Source: Candidatus Kuenenia stuttgartensis (GTDB lineage: Bacteria; Planctomycetota; UBA11346). From it: a DNA stretch of 35,655 nucleotides. The DNA lies in contig CAMCMZ010000038.1 in NCBI GenBank assembly GCA_945876185.1, positions 1 to 35,655 on the forward strand, written 5' to 3'. Below are positions 6,654 to 14,386 of the stretch, in pieces; the stretch's first letter is position 1, and each line of letters opens with the position of its first letter. The translations under genes were made by a program, and so were the position numbers. The notes beneath the pieces were generated by a model. It saw nothing but the letters and a program-made list of their open reading frames with translations, was not told the DNA's origin and did not search any database.

Positions 6654-8849
6654 TCAATGACCTCCTGCGGCTGGACTTGCGGCATGGTTTGCTGCCGGCG
6701 CGGGAGCGTGGCCGCTGGCTGGCGCGGCGTGTTTTGCCGCAGGTTCCGCATGGCCGGAGGCCGGTGCATGCGTGCTGGAAGAAGACGCTGAATGGGCTGC
6801 CGCGGGTGAACTATGCGACGAGGCAGGGGTCTCGTGCCCGCCAGTGGCCGCAGCATGGCTGGCTGGGGCAGCAGCGTGGCTGCCTGATGACGCCGCATGG
6901 CTGTCCGTCGCGTGGCTGCCGGTCGTTTCACCATGTCCCGCTGAGGTGGTCGCGTGGCCACCGCCGTGCGCCTCACCATGGCCGGATCCCCCGGCCTGTT
7001 CGGGTCCCAACTTGGCCAGCAACGGTCCATCACGGTCGATGAGCCGGCCGAGCGCGAGGTAGGCTTCCTGAATGGTGGCGCGGTTGCGTTGGATCTCGTC
7101 CGGTGGCCGGGCGCTGCCGTGGTCGTCGCGTTCGGCCACCCAGCCGGCCTCTTCGCTCAGCAGGGCGTAGATTTCGCTGATCGCCCGCGTCTGGTCGCCA
7201 TGGCGGGCCAGGCTGTCGGCATAGTCCAGGCGTAGGCGCGGTTCAGCCGGCATGCCGCCGGCGTCGAAGGCGTCGGCGAATTCCTCGACCGCCTTGCCGT
7301 GGCGGCCGGCCTGGCGATGGAAGCGGGCCAGGACGAGGGCGATCTCGCCCCGCCGCGCCGGATGGCGCAGTTTCAGGCGGACCAGGAACTGCACCGCTTT
7401 TTCCGTCGTCATCGCATCGGTCGAACTGAGTTGCGCCTTGGCGGCATGGAAGTCCTCGCCGTACGAATCAGTCGGAACCAGTTGCGCCGTGCGCTCTCGT
7501 CGCAGCTCGTCGGACAGGCCGCCCATGGCGCTGACCACGAAGAACAGCGCCCCGGCGCAGGTCGCCAGCATCAGCACCGCCGCAGCCAAGAACCACTTCG
7601 CCCCGCGCAGGTCGATGGGCGCGGACACCGGCATCAGCATCGGCCCGTGCATCGGCATCGGGGTCGGCGCGATGCCGAGGATCTTCTTCACGTCCACTGA
7701 ATCCGTGGCGGATTCCGAGGCCGCGCCCTGGGCGAGGATCTTGTCGATCTCGCCCTCGTGCTTGGCCATGGCGTCGGTGCCCTTGGCGTCCTCGCCCTCG
7801 GGCGGGGTGGTGGCCGTGGCGAGCTGCTGCACCAGGGCGTCGATGTCGCTCTGAGCGATCATCTCGGTGCCGGTCTGGGTGTCGCCGCCGGCCTGCTTGG
7901 TCACCAGGGCGTCGAGTTCCTCGGTGCTCAGCGACAGCGTCGGCGAGGCCGGCATCGGCCCCGAGACCCGCACCCCGGGCGGCTGCGGCGATTCGGCGGT
8001 GACGGCGCTGGAATCGAGCATCTGCCGCTTGGTGCCGGGATTCGTGGCTGCCGGTGCAGCGACGGCGGATTCGGTCTTCTTGGTGACGGATCCGGTGACC
8101 GCCGGCGGCGCCTTGGCGAGGGATTTGGTCCCGCCCGGGACGAAGGCCTTGGTGCCATCGGGCTTGGCTTCCACCTTGATCGTGATGTTCGCGCCGAGTT
8201 CCGACAGCAGCTTGTCGATGTCGTCCTGGCTGAGTGGACCCGATGGCGCCGCCATCGCGGCGACCGGCTGCGTCGCCGGCTTGGCGACGGTCTTGGTCGC
8301 GGCCGGGGGCGGCGCGGCCGTCGACTTGGTCGGTGGTTTCGCGTGCGCGCTGGTGGCCTTGCGTTCGTTGCTGCTGCCGTCGCCACCGGGGGCCGGCAGA
8401 CCCGACTTCTGGATCGCCTTCCTCTCGACCGCAGACAGCAGCTTGTCGATCTCGTCCTGGTCGAGCGTCTTGTCGTCACCGCTCGCCGCGTCTTCCGCCG
8501 GCTTGTCCTGGTTGCGCGTAAGGGCGTCCGGTGATTTGCCGGCAGCAGCCGCGTTGTCGGGACCGGCGGTGGCGGGTTTGGTCTCAGCCTTGGTGAGCGG
8601 CACCAGATTGCCGGTCTTCGACTCCTGCGGGCCGGTTTCCGGTGCCTTCGCCTTCGTCGCAGCCGTGGTGCCCGGTTTCGCCGCATCCAGGCCGCTGATC
8701 AGGGTGTCGATGGCGTCCTGCGACAGCGGTACGTCCGAGGCTGGCGCCGGTGGCGCTGAGGCCGGCTCCGCCGGCTGGTCGGAACCACCTGACATCTGCG
8801 CCAGCAGCGCATCGATGTCGTCCTGGGACATGTTGGTGGGGTCGGGCAT
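6654..8849 (-). CDS. Single-pass membrane protein with about seven FliM-N-like motifs and a His-rich tail
   Basis: 731 residues from ATG 8849. The N-terminal 410 residues are disordered Ala/Pro/Lys-rich sequence carrying repeated motifs: MSQDDIDALLAQM (7), LSQDAIDTLISGL (42), LDQDEIDKLLSAV (129), LSQDDIDKLLSEL (206), LSTEELDALV (307), IAQSDIDALVQQL (331) and the weaker HEGEIDKIL (364). They match the LSQxEIDALL segment at the N-terminus of the flagellar switch protein FliM, which binds phosphorylated CheY. A membrane segment (about 419-441) follows, then a TPR-like region (about 480-605), then about 110 residues rich in His, Ala, Ser and Gly. With the N-terminus inside, the motifs face the cytoplasm and the His tail the periplasm. 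No Shine-Dalgarno is seen at 8849; ATG 8831 is an alternative. Multivalent binding of a CheY-like protein is inference. Confidence 0.78.
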   Translation of the reverse strand: MPDPTNMSQDDIDALLAQMSGGSDQPAEPASAPPAPASDVPLSQDAIDTLISGLDAAKPGTTAATKAKAPETGPQESKTGNLVPLTKAETKPATAGPDNAAAAGKSPDALTRNQDKPAEDAASGDDKTLDQDEIDKLLSAVERKAIQKSGLPAPGGDGSSNERKATSAHAKPPTKSTAAPPPAATKTVAKPATQPVAAMAAPSGPLSQDDIDKLLSELGANITIKVEAKPDGTKAFVPGGTKSLAKAPPAVTGSVTKKTESAVAAPAATNPGTKRQMLDSSAVTAESPQPPGVRVSGPMPASPTLSLSTEELDALVTKQAGGDTQTGTEMIAQSDIDALVQQLATATTPPEGEDAKGTDAMAKHEGEIDKILAQGAASESATDSVDVKKILGIAPTPMPMHGPMLMPVSAPIDLRGAKWFLAAAVLMLATCAGALFFVVSAMGGLSDELRRERTAQLVPTDSYGEDFHAAKAQLSSTDAMTTEKAVQFLVRLKLRHPARRGEIALVLARFHRQAGRHGKAVEEFADAFDAGGMPAEPRLRLDYADSLARHGDQTRAISEIYALLSEEAGWVAERDDHGSARPPDEIQRNRATIQEAYLALGRLIDRDGPLLAKLGPEQAGGSGHGEAHGGGHATTSAGHGETTGSHATDSHAASSGSHAAAPASHAAATGGHETPASSHSSPAAAHSASSSSTHAPASGHAEPAAKHAAPASGHAPAPAANHAASPAAGGH

Positions 8850-8983
8850 GGTGAGGGTCGTGGCGGATCGCGACAGGCGGATTCCGCACCCGACCAGGAC
8901 GCAAAAGCCTTGCCACATCCGGCAGCACGGCCCCATCCCGCGACATAAGTGCGTTCAGGCCAGTATATCCCACGATTCCCGGC

Positions 8984-10915
8984 TTAGAAATCCTCGACCG
9001 GTTTCGCTGCCGGGGGAATCGCGGGGGCGGGCGGGATCGGGGTGATGACGGGGACGTGTTCGGCACTCAGCAGCACACCACGTGCGGCCCTGGCCATATG
9101 CCGATCCGAGGTGGCCGCGAGTTCCTTCCACGAGCGGTTGGTGCCATCGATCCTGGTCTGCTTGGCGACGGCAGCGGTGAGGGTGCGCACATCGGCCGGC
9201 CAGGTGCAGGCCTCGACCCCCTCCAGTCGCCAGGCATGGCGGGCGAGTTGCAGACGTCCGGTGATCCGGTGTTCGACCCCGCGCGTCGGCTTGATGAGAC
9301 TCAGGTCGACAATCAGGCGCAGGTCGGCGTGCATGCTCGCCCAGGCCGGCTGCACCGTTCCGTCGGCGGTTCGCACCAGCCCTTGTCGCGCACGCAGCGA
9401 TCCCTTCACCGAACCGGAAATCCCGGTCTCGAAATCCAATCCCAGGTGGGAGCCTTTCATCGTGCCCAATTCCCGTCCGGTCCGTTCGCGGTCCTGCCAC
9501 GCGTAATCCAGAATCATGTTTCCGGGTGGGATCGGATCGTCAGTCCGGGGTCGGCTGACGATGGTTCCCGTGCTGAACTGCTCGTGGTCTCCTGGTGCCA
9601 ACGGTCGGGTCGGCAATGGCCAGACCAGATCCGGACAACCGAGCCAGGCCAAACGCATCCCAAAATGCGTCCTGGCGATGGTGCGCGATGGATCGAGGCC
9701 GAAGGCGGTTTCAGTCCGTGGAGACAGGACCACTTCGTCCAGCAGGCCCAAACGCGTGGAATCATTGTGGAACTTCTGGGATATCCGCCAACCAGCCTCG
9801 ACGGTTGCCAGCATCGAGTCACCACTGATCAGCACGTATTCCTCATCGTGATCCCACTTCCAGCCGGCCACCGCTTGCAATCGCAGGGCATCACCGGGCT
9901 GCACCGTGCTGCGGATCAGTAGCACCTCGACCAGGCGCAGCGGTACCAGACCGGGATCCTGGCCTGCGTCCGGGGTGAAGGTCCAATCGAGCAGGCTGAC
10001 CTCCCACCAGGCCGGAAGGTGGGCGTCGTCCCAGGTGAAATGCATCGCTTCTGAACGAATTGGGGTGGAAATGGTTCCGCTCGTGGGTCGCGGTGACTCG
10101 GCAGACCAACTGGCCCAAACCATGGTTGCGATCCCAGCCAGCGTCATGGCGCCCAGAACGCAGGCACCGATCACAGCAGCGGACATGCCCCCGCCGGTCG
10201 CGGTGGCGGCCAAGGTGGTCACGGCAGGCGAGGCATTTCCCAGCACGCTGCCAGCGGTGGTGGTGTGGATCAGGGTCGCCGGGGCCTCGCCCGCCGAGCC
10301 GTGGCCTTCGAGGGCGGTCACGAGCAGCCCGGCGGCAACCGTCACGCCGCGCCGACGCAGGCCGACCCGCAGGCGATCGAGCCCGCGCTGCAGGCGCTTC
10401 TTCAGCGCTTCGACGCCGATCCCGAGTTCCACCGCGCAGGTCCCGCGATCCTTGCCGGCCAGGTAGTGCAGCACCAGGGCATCGCGTTCGTGCGCCGGCA
10501 GCTCGTCCAGGCAGGCATCCAAATGCGGTGAGGCATCGGCCCAGGCGCGATCAGCGTCGACCTCGGTGGCGGATAGCATGGAACCGGTTGCGTTCGCGAC
10601 CGCCATGGCGGCCTCCCGTTCGTGCTGTTGGCGACGGCGACGCTGGCGTTCGACGTTTCCCGCCATGCGACCGGCGACGGTGTGCAACCAGCCAGCGAGC
10701 GGACGGGAGTCGCGCACCAGGACCGAGGCCCGTCGGGCGAGGACCAGAAAGGTCGCCTGGGCCGCGTCGTCGGCGTCCGCCGCACCCAGGCGGCGTTGGC
10801 AGGTGGCCAGCACCAGACTTAGATGCCGTCGCACGAGTTCCGCGAAGGCGCGCTGGTCCTGCTGCTGGACCCACGCTAGGAGCAGCTCCCGGTCGGCCAG
10901 GACCGGATCGTTCAC
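8984..10915 (-). CDS. Membrane-anchored ECF sigma factor with a C-terminal extracytoplasmic domain
   Basis: 643 residues. Region 2 (about 22-90: RAFAELVRRHLSLVLATCQRR, DAAQATFLVLARRA, LAGWLHTVAGRMA) and region 4 (about 133-188: LDELPAHERDALVLHYLAG, GVEALKKRLQRGLDRLR) identify an ECF sigma factor of the planctomycete style. A hydrophobic stretch near 190-204 and a clear membrane segment (about 246-270) follow, then about 370 residues on the far side of the membrane. That last domain aligns with the whole of the adjacent secreted protein: WWEVSLLDWTF against FWHASVLDWQF, LRLVEVLLIR against TRMVELILWR, and RHAWRLEG against RHSWRLTG. The start is GTG 10913-10915 inside a GTGA overlap with that gene's stop. 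No conventional anti-sigma gene lies beside it, so regulation through the fused domain is inferred. Confidence 0.85.
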   Translation of the reverse strand: MNDPVLADRELLLAWVQQQDQRAFAELVRRHLSLVLATCQRRLGAADADDAAQATFLVLARRASVLVRDSRPLAGWLHTVAGRMAGNVERQRRRRQQHEREAAMAVANATGSMLSATEVDADRAWADASPHLDACLDELPAHERDALVLHYLAGKDRGTCAVELGIGVEALKKRLQRGLDRLRVGLRRRGVTVAAGLLVTALEGHGSAGEAPATLIHTTTAGSVLGNASPAVTTLAATATGGGMSAAVIGACVLGAMTLAGIATMVWASWSAESPRPTSGTISTPIRSEAMHFTWDDAHLPAWWEVSLLDWTFTPDAGQDPGLVPLRLVEVLLIRSTVQPGDALRLQAVAGWKWDHDEEYVLISGDSMLATVEAGWRISQKFHNDSTRLGLLDEVVLSPRTETAFGLDPSRTIARTHFGMRLAWLGCPDLVWPLPTRPLAPGDHEQFSTGTIVSRPRTDDPIPPGNMILDYAWQDRERTGRELGTMKGSHLGLDFETGISGSVKGSLRARQGLVRTADGTVQPAWASMHADLRLIVDLSLIKPTRGVEHRITGRLQLARHAWRLEGVEACTWPADVRTLTAAVAKQTRIDGTNRSWKELAATSDRHMARAARGVLLSAEHVPVITPIPPAPAIPPAAKPVEDF

Positions 10916-11997
10916 GGAGATGCGTCCTTGGCTGGCGTCGATTCAGCCACGGGAGGTTGCGCCGCAGCGTCGATCACCCCGTTTCCGACCTGGGCCCAGG
11001 CAGAATCCTTGCCCGCAGCCAGTTCCGGCCACGGAGTCATTTTCCCGGCAATTACCGCGTTTTTCCCTAACGATTTCAGAATAGACCCAACATCGCGGGG
11101 AAGCTCCCAGCCTTCACTGCCGGTCAGGCGCCAGCTATGCCGCTTGATGATCAGGGTGCCGCCGACCGTCGGCGCGGCGTGATCCTTGGGCAGCGGTTTG
11201 GCAACGGCCGGACTCAAAATGATCGCGAGTTTCGCATCCGTGGTCGACCAGGCCGGCCGACCGGCGACCTGATCCCAATGGGTGCGGGCCTGAATCGGGC
11301 CGGTGGCGCTGACATCCAGTTTGAGGTGCAATTTCATCCCCCCCATGTTCATTTGGCCCAGGTTGACGTTCTCGATGGACCGCTTGGCTTCGGGTTCACT
11401 GCTGGTCCATCCGGGTCCGCCGGCCTGGTCGAACACGATCGTCCGGCCCGGAGTGGCCCGCGACGGCACGACGAGATCAGGCAGTCCGAGGTTGCTCATA
11501 ACCACGCCGAAATCGTCATTGAGCCGAATCCGATAATCAGCCGGCGGTTCACCGGCAGGCAGGCTCAGGAAGAGATCTCCCTTGGTTCCGTATAACGGCT
11601 GGATCTTTGCTGAACGGACCATCTGGGTCAGCGTGCTGCCGTTGCGCAGCGTGATGGTCGAGGTCCAGGCGGTCGTGGCATCACCAGGCTGGTCCTGATC
11701 GCGTCCGCTTGAGCGCCAATAGAGCCAGGCTTGCGCATTCCACATGGCTCCCTTCGGCGTCTTCGTCGAGGTCACACGCCAGAGGATCAATTCGACCATC
11801 CGGGTCGGCATCACGCTTTCGCCCAGGGTATTCGCGGTGTAGCCATCGCCGATGAACTGCCAGTCGAGCACGCTGGCATGCCAGAAGGGACGCTGGTCGG
11901 CCGTGTCGTAGACCGGTTCCCCGCACCAGGCGGTAGATGACACCGCAGACACCGCAATAGCGCAGCAGAGGAAAAGGCACCGTCGGGGAATGGGCAT
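10912..11997 (-). CDS. Secreted protein paralogous to the ectodomain of the adjacent sigma factor
   Basis: 361 residues with a signal peptide (MPIPRRCLFLCCAIAVSAVS, cleavage near the WCG at residues 24-26). The mature protein shares its full-length pattern with the C-terminal domain of the downstream sigma factor: DWQF near the start, a PTRMVELILWRVTS strand, SNLGLPDLVVPS, GRPAWSTTDAKLAIIL, and a C-terminal IIKRHSWRLTGSEGWELP block followed by WPELAAGKD. I do not recognise the domain family. Its stop overlaps the sigma factor start (GTGA), so the two are coupled. It may compete with, bind or signal to the sigma ectodomain. The Cys near the cleavage site raises the possibility of a lipoprotein, but the lipobox is not convincing. 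Confidence 0.78.
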   Translation of the reverse strand: MPIPRRCLFLCCAIAVSAVSSTAWCGEPVYDTADQRPFWHASVLDWQFIGDGYTANTLGESVMPTRMVELILWRVTSTKTPKGAMWNAQAWLYWRSSGRDQDQPGDATTAWTSTITLRNGSTLTQMVRSAKIQPLYGTKGDLFLSLPAGEPPADYRIRLNDDFGVVMSNLGLPDLVVPSRATPGRTIVFDQAGGPGWTSSEPEAKRSIENVNLGQMNMGGMKLHLKLDVSATGPIQARTHWDQVAGRPAWSTTDAKLAIILSPAVAKPLPKDHAAPTVGGTLIIKRHSWRLTGSEGWELPRDVGSILKSLGKNAVIAGKMTPWPELAAGKDSAWAQVGNGVIDAAAQPPVAESTPAKDASP

Positions 11998-12096
11998 GAT
12001 TTCACCAGTGATGGTAGGTGGCGTCCCGCAGCGGCGGAGGACAGCCAGGGTGGCATGGGCCGTCGCACCTGCGCGGCTCCACTACCATCAGTCCAG

Positions 12097-12117
12097 CCGG
12101 TCCCGGATGGGGACCGG
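12097..12117 (-). terminator. Stem-loop downstream of uxaC, possible terminator
   Basis: CCGGTCCC and GGGACCGG form a perfect 8-bp stem around a 5-base loop, about 115 bases past the uxaC stop and 100 bases before the next minus-strand start. There is no T-run after it on the minus strand, so intrinsic termination is uncertain. Nothing else was recognised in the 233-base gap 11998-12230. Confidence 0.35.
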
Positions 12118-12230
12118 AATTCCACCCGCCGGGTGAACATACCCTGGGGATCGGTCTTGCGCGATCCGCGCCAATCCGGGTCGGCAGCGCTGGCGTCAAC
12201 CCATCGCCCAGTTTGCCCGGTTTGCCCAGT

Positions 12231-13706
12231 TTATTGCAGCTGTTTGCCGACCGGTTTCTTCACGGTTTTTTTGTCGAGTTTCTTCGCCGCCTTCTTGTCG
12301 GCAGTGAATCCGAAGTACCCAGCGGCGTTGCGGTAGCTGACGTCAGCGACCAGGTTGCCGACCAGATCGAAATCCTTGGGGATCAGGCCGCGTTCGATCT
12401 CGTCGCCGAGTTTATTGCAGAGCAGGCGGCGGAAGTACTCGTGGCGGGTGTAGCTGAGGAAGCTGCGCGAATCGGTGAGCATGCCGACGAAGCGCGACAG
12501 CAGGCCGAGGTTGGACAGCGCGTCGATCTGCTTCGACATCCCATCGAGCTGGTCGAGGAACCACCAGCCGGAACCGAACTGGAGCTTCCCGGGCACACTG
12601 CCGTCCTGGAAGTTTCCGATCATCGTGCCCAGCACCTCGTTGTCGCGCGGGTTGAGGTTGTAGAGGATGGTCTTCGCCAACTGGTCGGTGGAATCCAGGC
12701 GATCGAGCAGTTTGGAGAGCGGCTTGGCGTAGTTCGCGTCACCGATCGAGTCGAAGCCCTTGTCGGGGCCAAGCGCCTTGAACAGGCGGCTGTTGTTGTT
12801 GCGGATCGCCCCGATGTGGAGTTGCTGCACCCAGCCCTTGGCATGATCCAGCACCGCCCACTCGTAGAGCATGCAGCTCTTGAACTTCTCGGCTTCGATC
12901 GCATCGACACCGCCGCCGGCCCGCACCTTGGCGAAGATGGCGTCGATTTCCTTTCGAGTGTAATCCGCTGCGTAGATCGTCTCCAGACCGTGGTCGGACA
13001 AACGACAGCCGTTGGCGTGGAAGAATGCGTGGCGCTCGGCGGTGGCGGCGAGGTAGTCCTCAAAGGTGCGGATCGGCAGCTTGCTGGCTGCAGCAAGCTG
13101 ATCGACCCACAGGTTGAAGCCACCGGCATCTTCGACCGCCATGCCCTTGTCCGGGCGCCAGGTCGGCAGCACCGCCGTGGCGAAGCCGGCCTTGGCGACC
13201 TTGCGGTGGTGCTCCAGCGAATCGACCGGATCGTCGGTGGTGCAGATCACCTGAACCCCCATCTGGGTGATGATGCCGCGCGCGGAAAAGTTCGGCTCCG
13301 CGAGCCTGGCGTTGGCCTCATCCCAGATGCTGTCTGCGGTCGCCGGCGACAGCAGCCGGTCGCTGATCCCGAACGGCCGCTTGAGTTCCAGGTGGGTCCA
13401 GTGGTAGAGCGGATTGCGCAGGCAGCGCGGCACGGTCGCCGCCCACTGGTCGAACTTTTCGCGGTCACTGGCGTCGCCGGTGCAGAAACGCTCCGAAATG
13501 CCATTCGATCGCATCGCCCGCCATTTGTAGTGGTCGCCATACAACCAGATTTGGGCGAGGTTGTCCCAGCGTTTATCAGCGGCGATGTCCTGCGGCGGCA
13601 GATGGCAGTGGTAGTCGATGATCGGCTGATCCTTCGCCCACTCATGGTAGAGGCGCTGGGCCGAATCGGATTCGAGGAGGAAATGCTTGTGGATGAAGCG
13701 GGGCAT
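12231..13706 (-). CDS. uxaC: Uronate isomerase (glucuronate/galacturonate isomerase)
   Basis: UxaC converts D-glucuronate to D-fructuronate and D-galacturonate to D-tagaturonate, the first step of hexuronate use in the cytoplasm. The N-terminus MPRFIHKHFLLESDSAQRLY and the metal-site IIDYHCHLPPQDIA (His-x-His of the amidohydrolase fold) are diagnostic, as are DPVDSLEHH and the C-terminal SRSFLSYTRHEYFRRLLCN. At 491 residues it is slightly longer than the usual 470, because of a Lys-rich tail (KKAAKKLDKKTVKKP). The start ATG 13704-13706 has AGGA about 8 bases upstream and matches the family N-terminus. No other uronate-pathway gene (uxuA, uxuB, uxaA, kdg genes) is in the window, so it stands alone here. 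Confidence 0.95.
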   Translation of the reverse strand: MPRFIHKHFLLESDSAQRLYHEWAKDQPIIDYHCHLPPQDIAADKRWDNLAQIWLYGDHYKWRAMRSNGISERFCTGDASDREKFDQWAATVPRCLRNPLYHWTHLELKRPFGISDRLLSPATADSIWDEANARLAEPNFSARGIITQMGVQVICTTDDPVDSLEHHRKVAKAGFATAVLPTWRPDKGMAVEDAGGFNLWVDQLAAASKLPIRTFEDYLAATAERHAFFHANGCRLSDHGLETIYAADYTRKEIDAIFAKVRAGGGVDAIEAEKFKSCMLYEWAVLDHAKGWVQQLHIGAIRNNNSRLFKALGPDKGFDSIGDANYAKPLSKLLDRLDSTDQLAKTILYNLNPRDNEVLGTMIGNFQDGSVPGKLQFGSGWWFLDQLDGMSKQIDALSNLGLLSRFVGMLTDSRSFLSYTRHEYFRRLLCNKLGDEIERGLIPKDFDLVGNLVADVSYRNAAGYFGFTADKKAAKKLDKKTVKKPVGKQLQ

Positions 13707-13856
13707 GGGCTGATTCCTGGGGCGCGCAGCCTGCCGGCCTGCGCTGGCGGGCAAGGTCGGTGCGCCAGGATCTGCGCCGCATCAGCCCAGGTCTACCGCG
13801 CCCGTTTCTGCATGCCCAGACACCCCTGCCGACCGCTGCCGACCGCGTCCGATCGA

Positions 13857-13884
13857 TTGACAATGCCGGGGTCGACTTTAGCTT
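13857..13884 (+). promoter_or_regulatory. Possible sigma-70 promoter for tRNA-Lys
   Basis: A perfect TTGACA (13857-13862) is followed after 16 bases by TAGCTT (13879-13884, a poor -10). Transcription would start near 13892, about 45 bases ahead of the tRNA. The -35 is convincing; the -10 is not. Confidence 0.35.
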
Positions 13885-13910
13885 CCCGCCTCCCGCCTCC
13901 CGCCTCCCGC
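13884..13910. repeat. Short tandem repeat TCCCGCC, nearly four copies
   Basis: TCCCGCC is repeated head to tail at 13884, 13891 and 13898, with a partial fourth copy at 13905-13910. It lies between uxaC and the tRNA, in the presumed leader of the tRNA transcript. Slippage at this tract is likely to vary between strains. Confidence 0.8.
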
Positions 13911-13936
13911 GCAAGCGGCACCTGTCGCCGAATCCC

Positions 13937-14009
13937 GCGTCGTTAGCTCAGTTGGTAGAGCAAGAGATTCTTAATCTCTGGGTCCTAGGTTCGAGTCCTA
14001 GACGACGCA
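13937..14009 (+). tRNA. tRNA-Lys (anticodon CUU)
   Basis: The 73-base sequence folds as a full cloverleaf. The acceptor stem GCGTCGT pairs perfectly with ACGACGC, with discriminator A at 14009. The D-stem is GCTC/GAGC, the anticodon stem AGAGA/TCTCT with loop TTCTTAA, and the T-stem CTAGG/CCTAG with loop TTCGAGT. Positions 34-36 read CTT, giving tRNA-Lys for AAG codons. The 3' CCA is not encoded. No integrase or attachment repeat is seen beside it. Confidence 0.97.
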
Positions 14010-14201
14010 TCGGTTTTCCTCCTGCAATTGGCTGGATTGATTCCGGGAAAACCTCTTGTTGCGCGGCACGTTTCCTGTCTGCCATCGTTCAGACCGCACG
14101 ACACCGCATCACCGGTTCTGCCAGCGTTTCAGCGCCCGTCGCGGGATGTCCTGACAGCCTCATCCGGCTCCCACCCATGCTCGGGGTTGCCTTCTCTTCC
14201 G

Positions 14202-14268
14202 AAGAACTTCCCCGCTGCGCGGGGTTCCGGCTTCGCCGGAAGGGTCGGCTTCGCCGTCCCGAGTTCTT
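14202..14268. repeat. Nested hairpin cluster with a cloverleaf-like fold
   Basis: An outer stem AAGAACT (14202-14208) / AGTTCTT (14262-14268) encloses three consecutive hairpins: CCCCGC-TGC-GCGGGG (14210-14224), TTCCGGC-TTC-GCCGGAA (14225-14241) and GGGTCGGC-TTC-GCCGTCCC (14242-14260, one T-T mismatch). A fourth G/C hairpin (GGGGGCTGCCCGCCCCC) follows just after. The cluster lies in the 377-base gap between tRNA-Lys and the UroD-like gene (14010-14386), where no gene was recognised. It may be a mobile palindromic repeat or a structured RNA. Confidence 0.6.
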
Positions 14269-14386
14269 GTTTGTCCGGGGGCTGCCCGCCCCCGTAACGC
14301 ACCTCCGGCGCACGTTTCATGCGGATCTAGGAAAACTTGAGTCGATCGCCGGATTGGACAGCATGAGCCTCCCCCAAGGAGCCGCC

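Noticed and set aside
8850..8983. Promoter for the five-gene operon, including sigma-54 or sigma-28 sites
   Set aside because: A TATACT is present on the minus strand but no acceptable -35 or GG-N10-GC pair accompanies it, so no promoter is called.
12018..13946. Open frame of 642 codons antisense to uxaC
   Set aside because: It covers a certain uxaC gene and has the repetitive composition of a shadow frame; it also crosses the intergenic repeats and the start of the tRNA.
13760..14386. N-terminal extension of the first UroD-like protein through the tRNA
   Set aside because: It would translate tRNA-Lys and the hairpin cluster; the AAGGAG site and family length support ATG 14387.
13937..14386. 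Integrated element at tRNA-Lys
   Set aside because: No integrase and no direct repeat of the tRNA 3' end was found downstream in the window.
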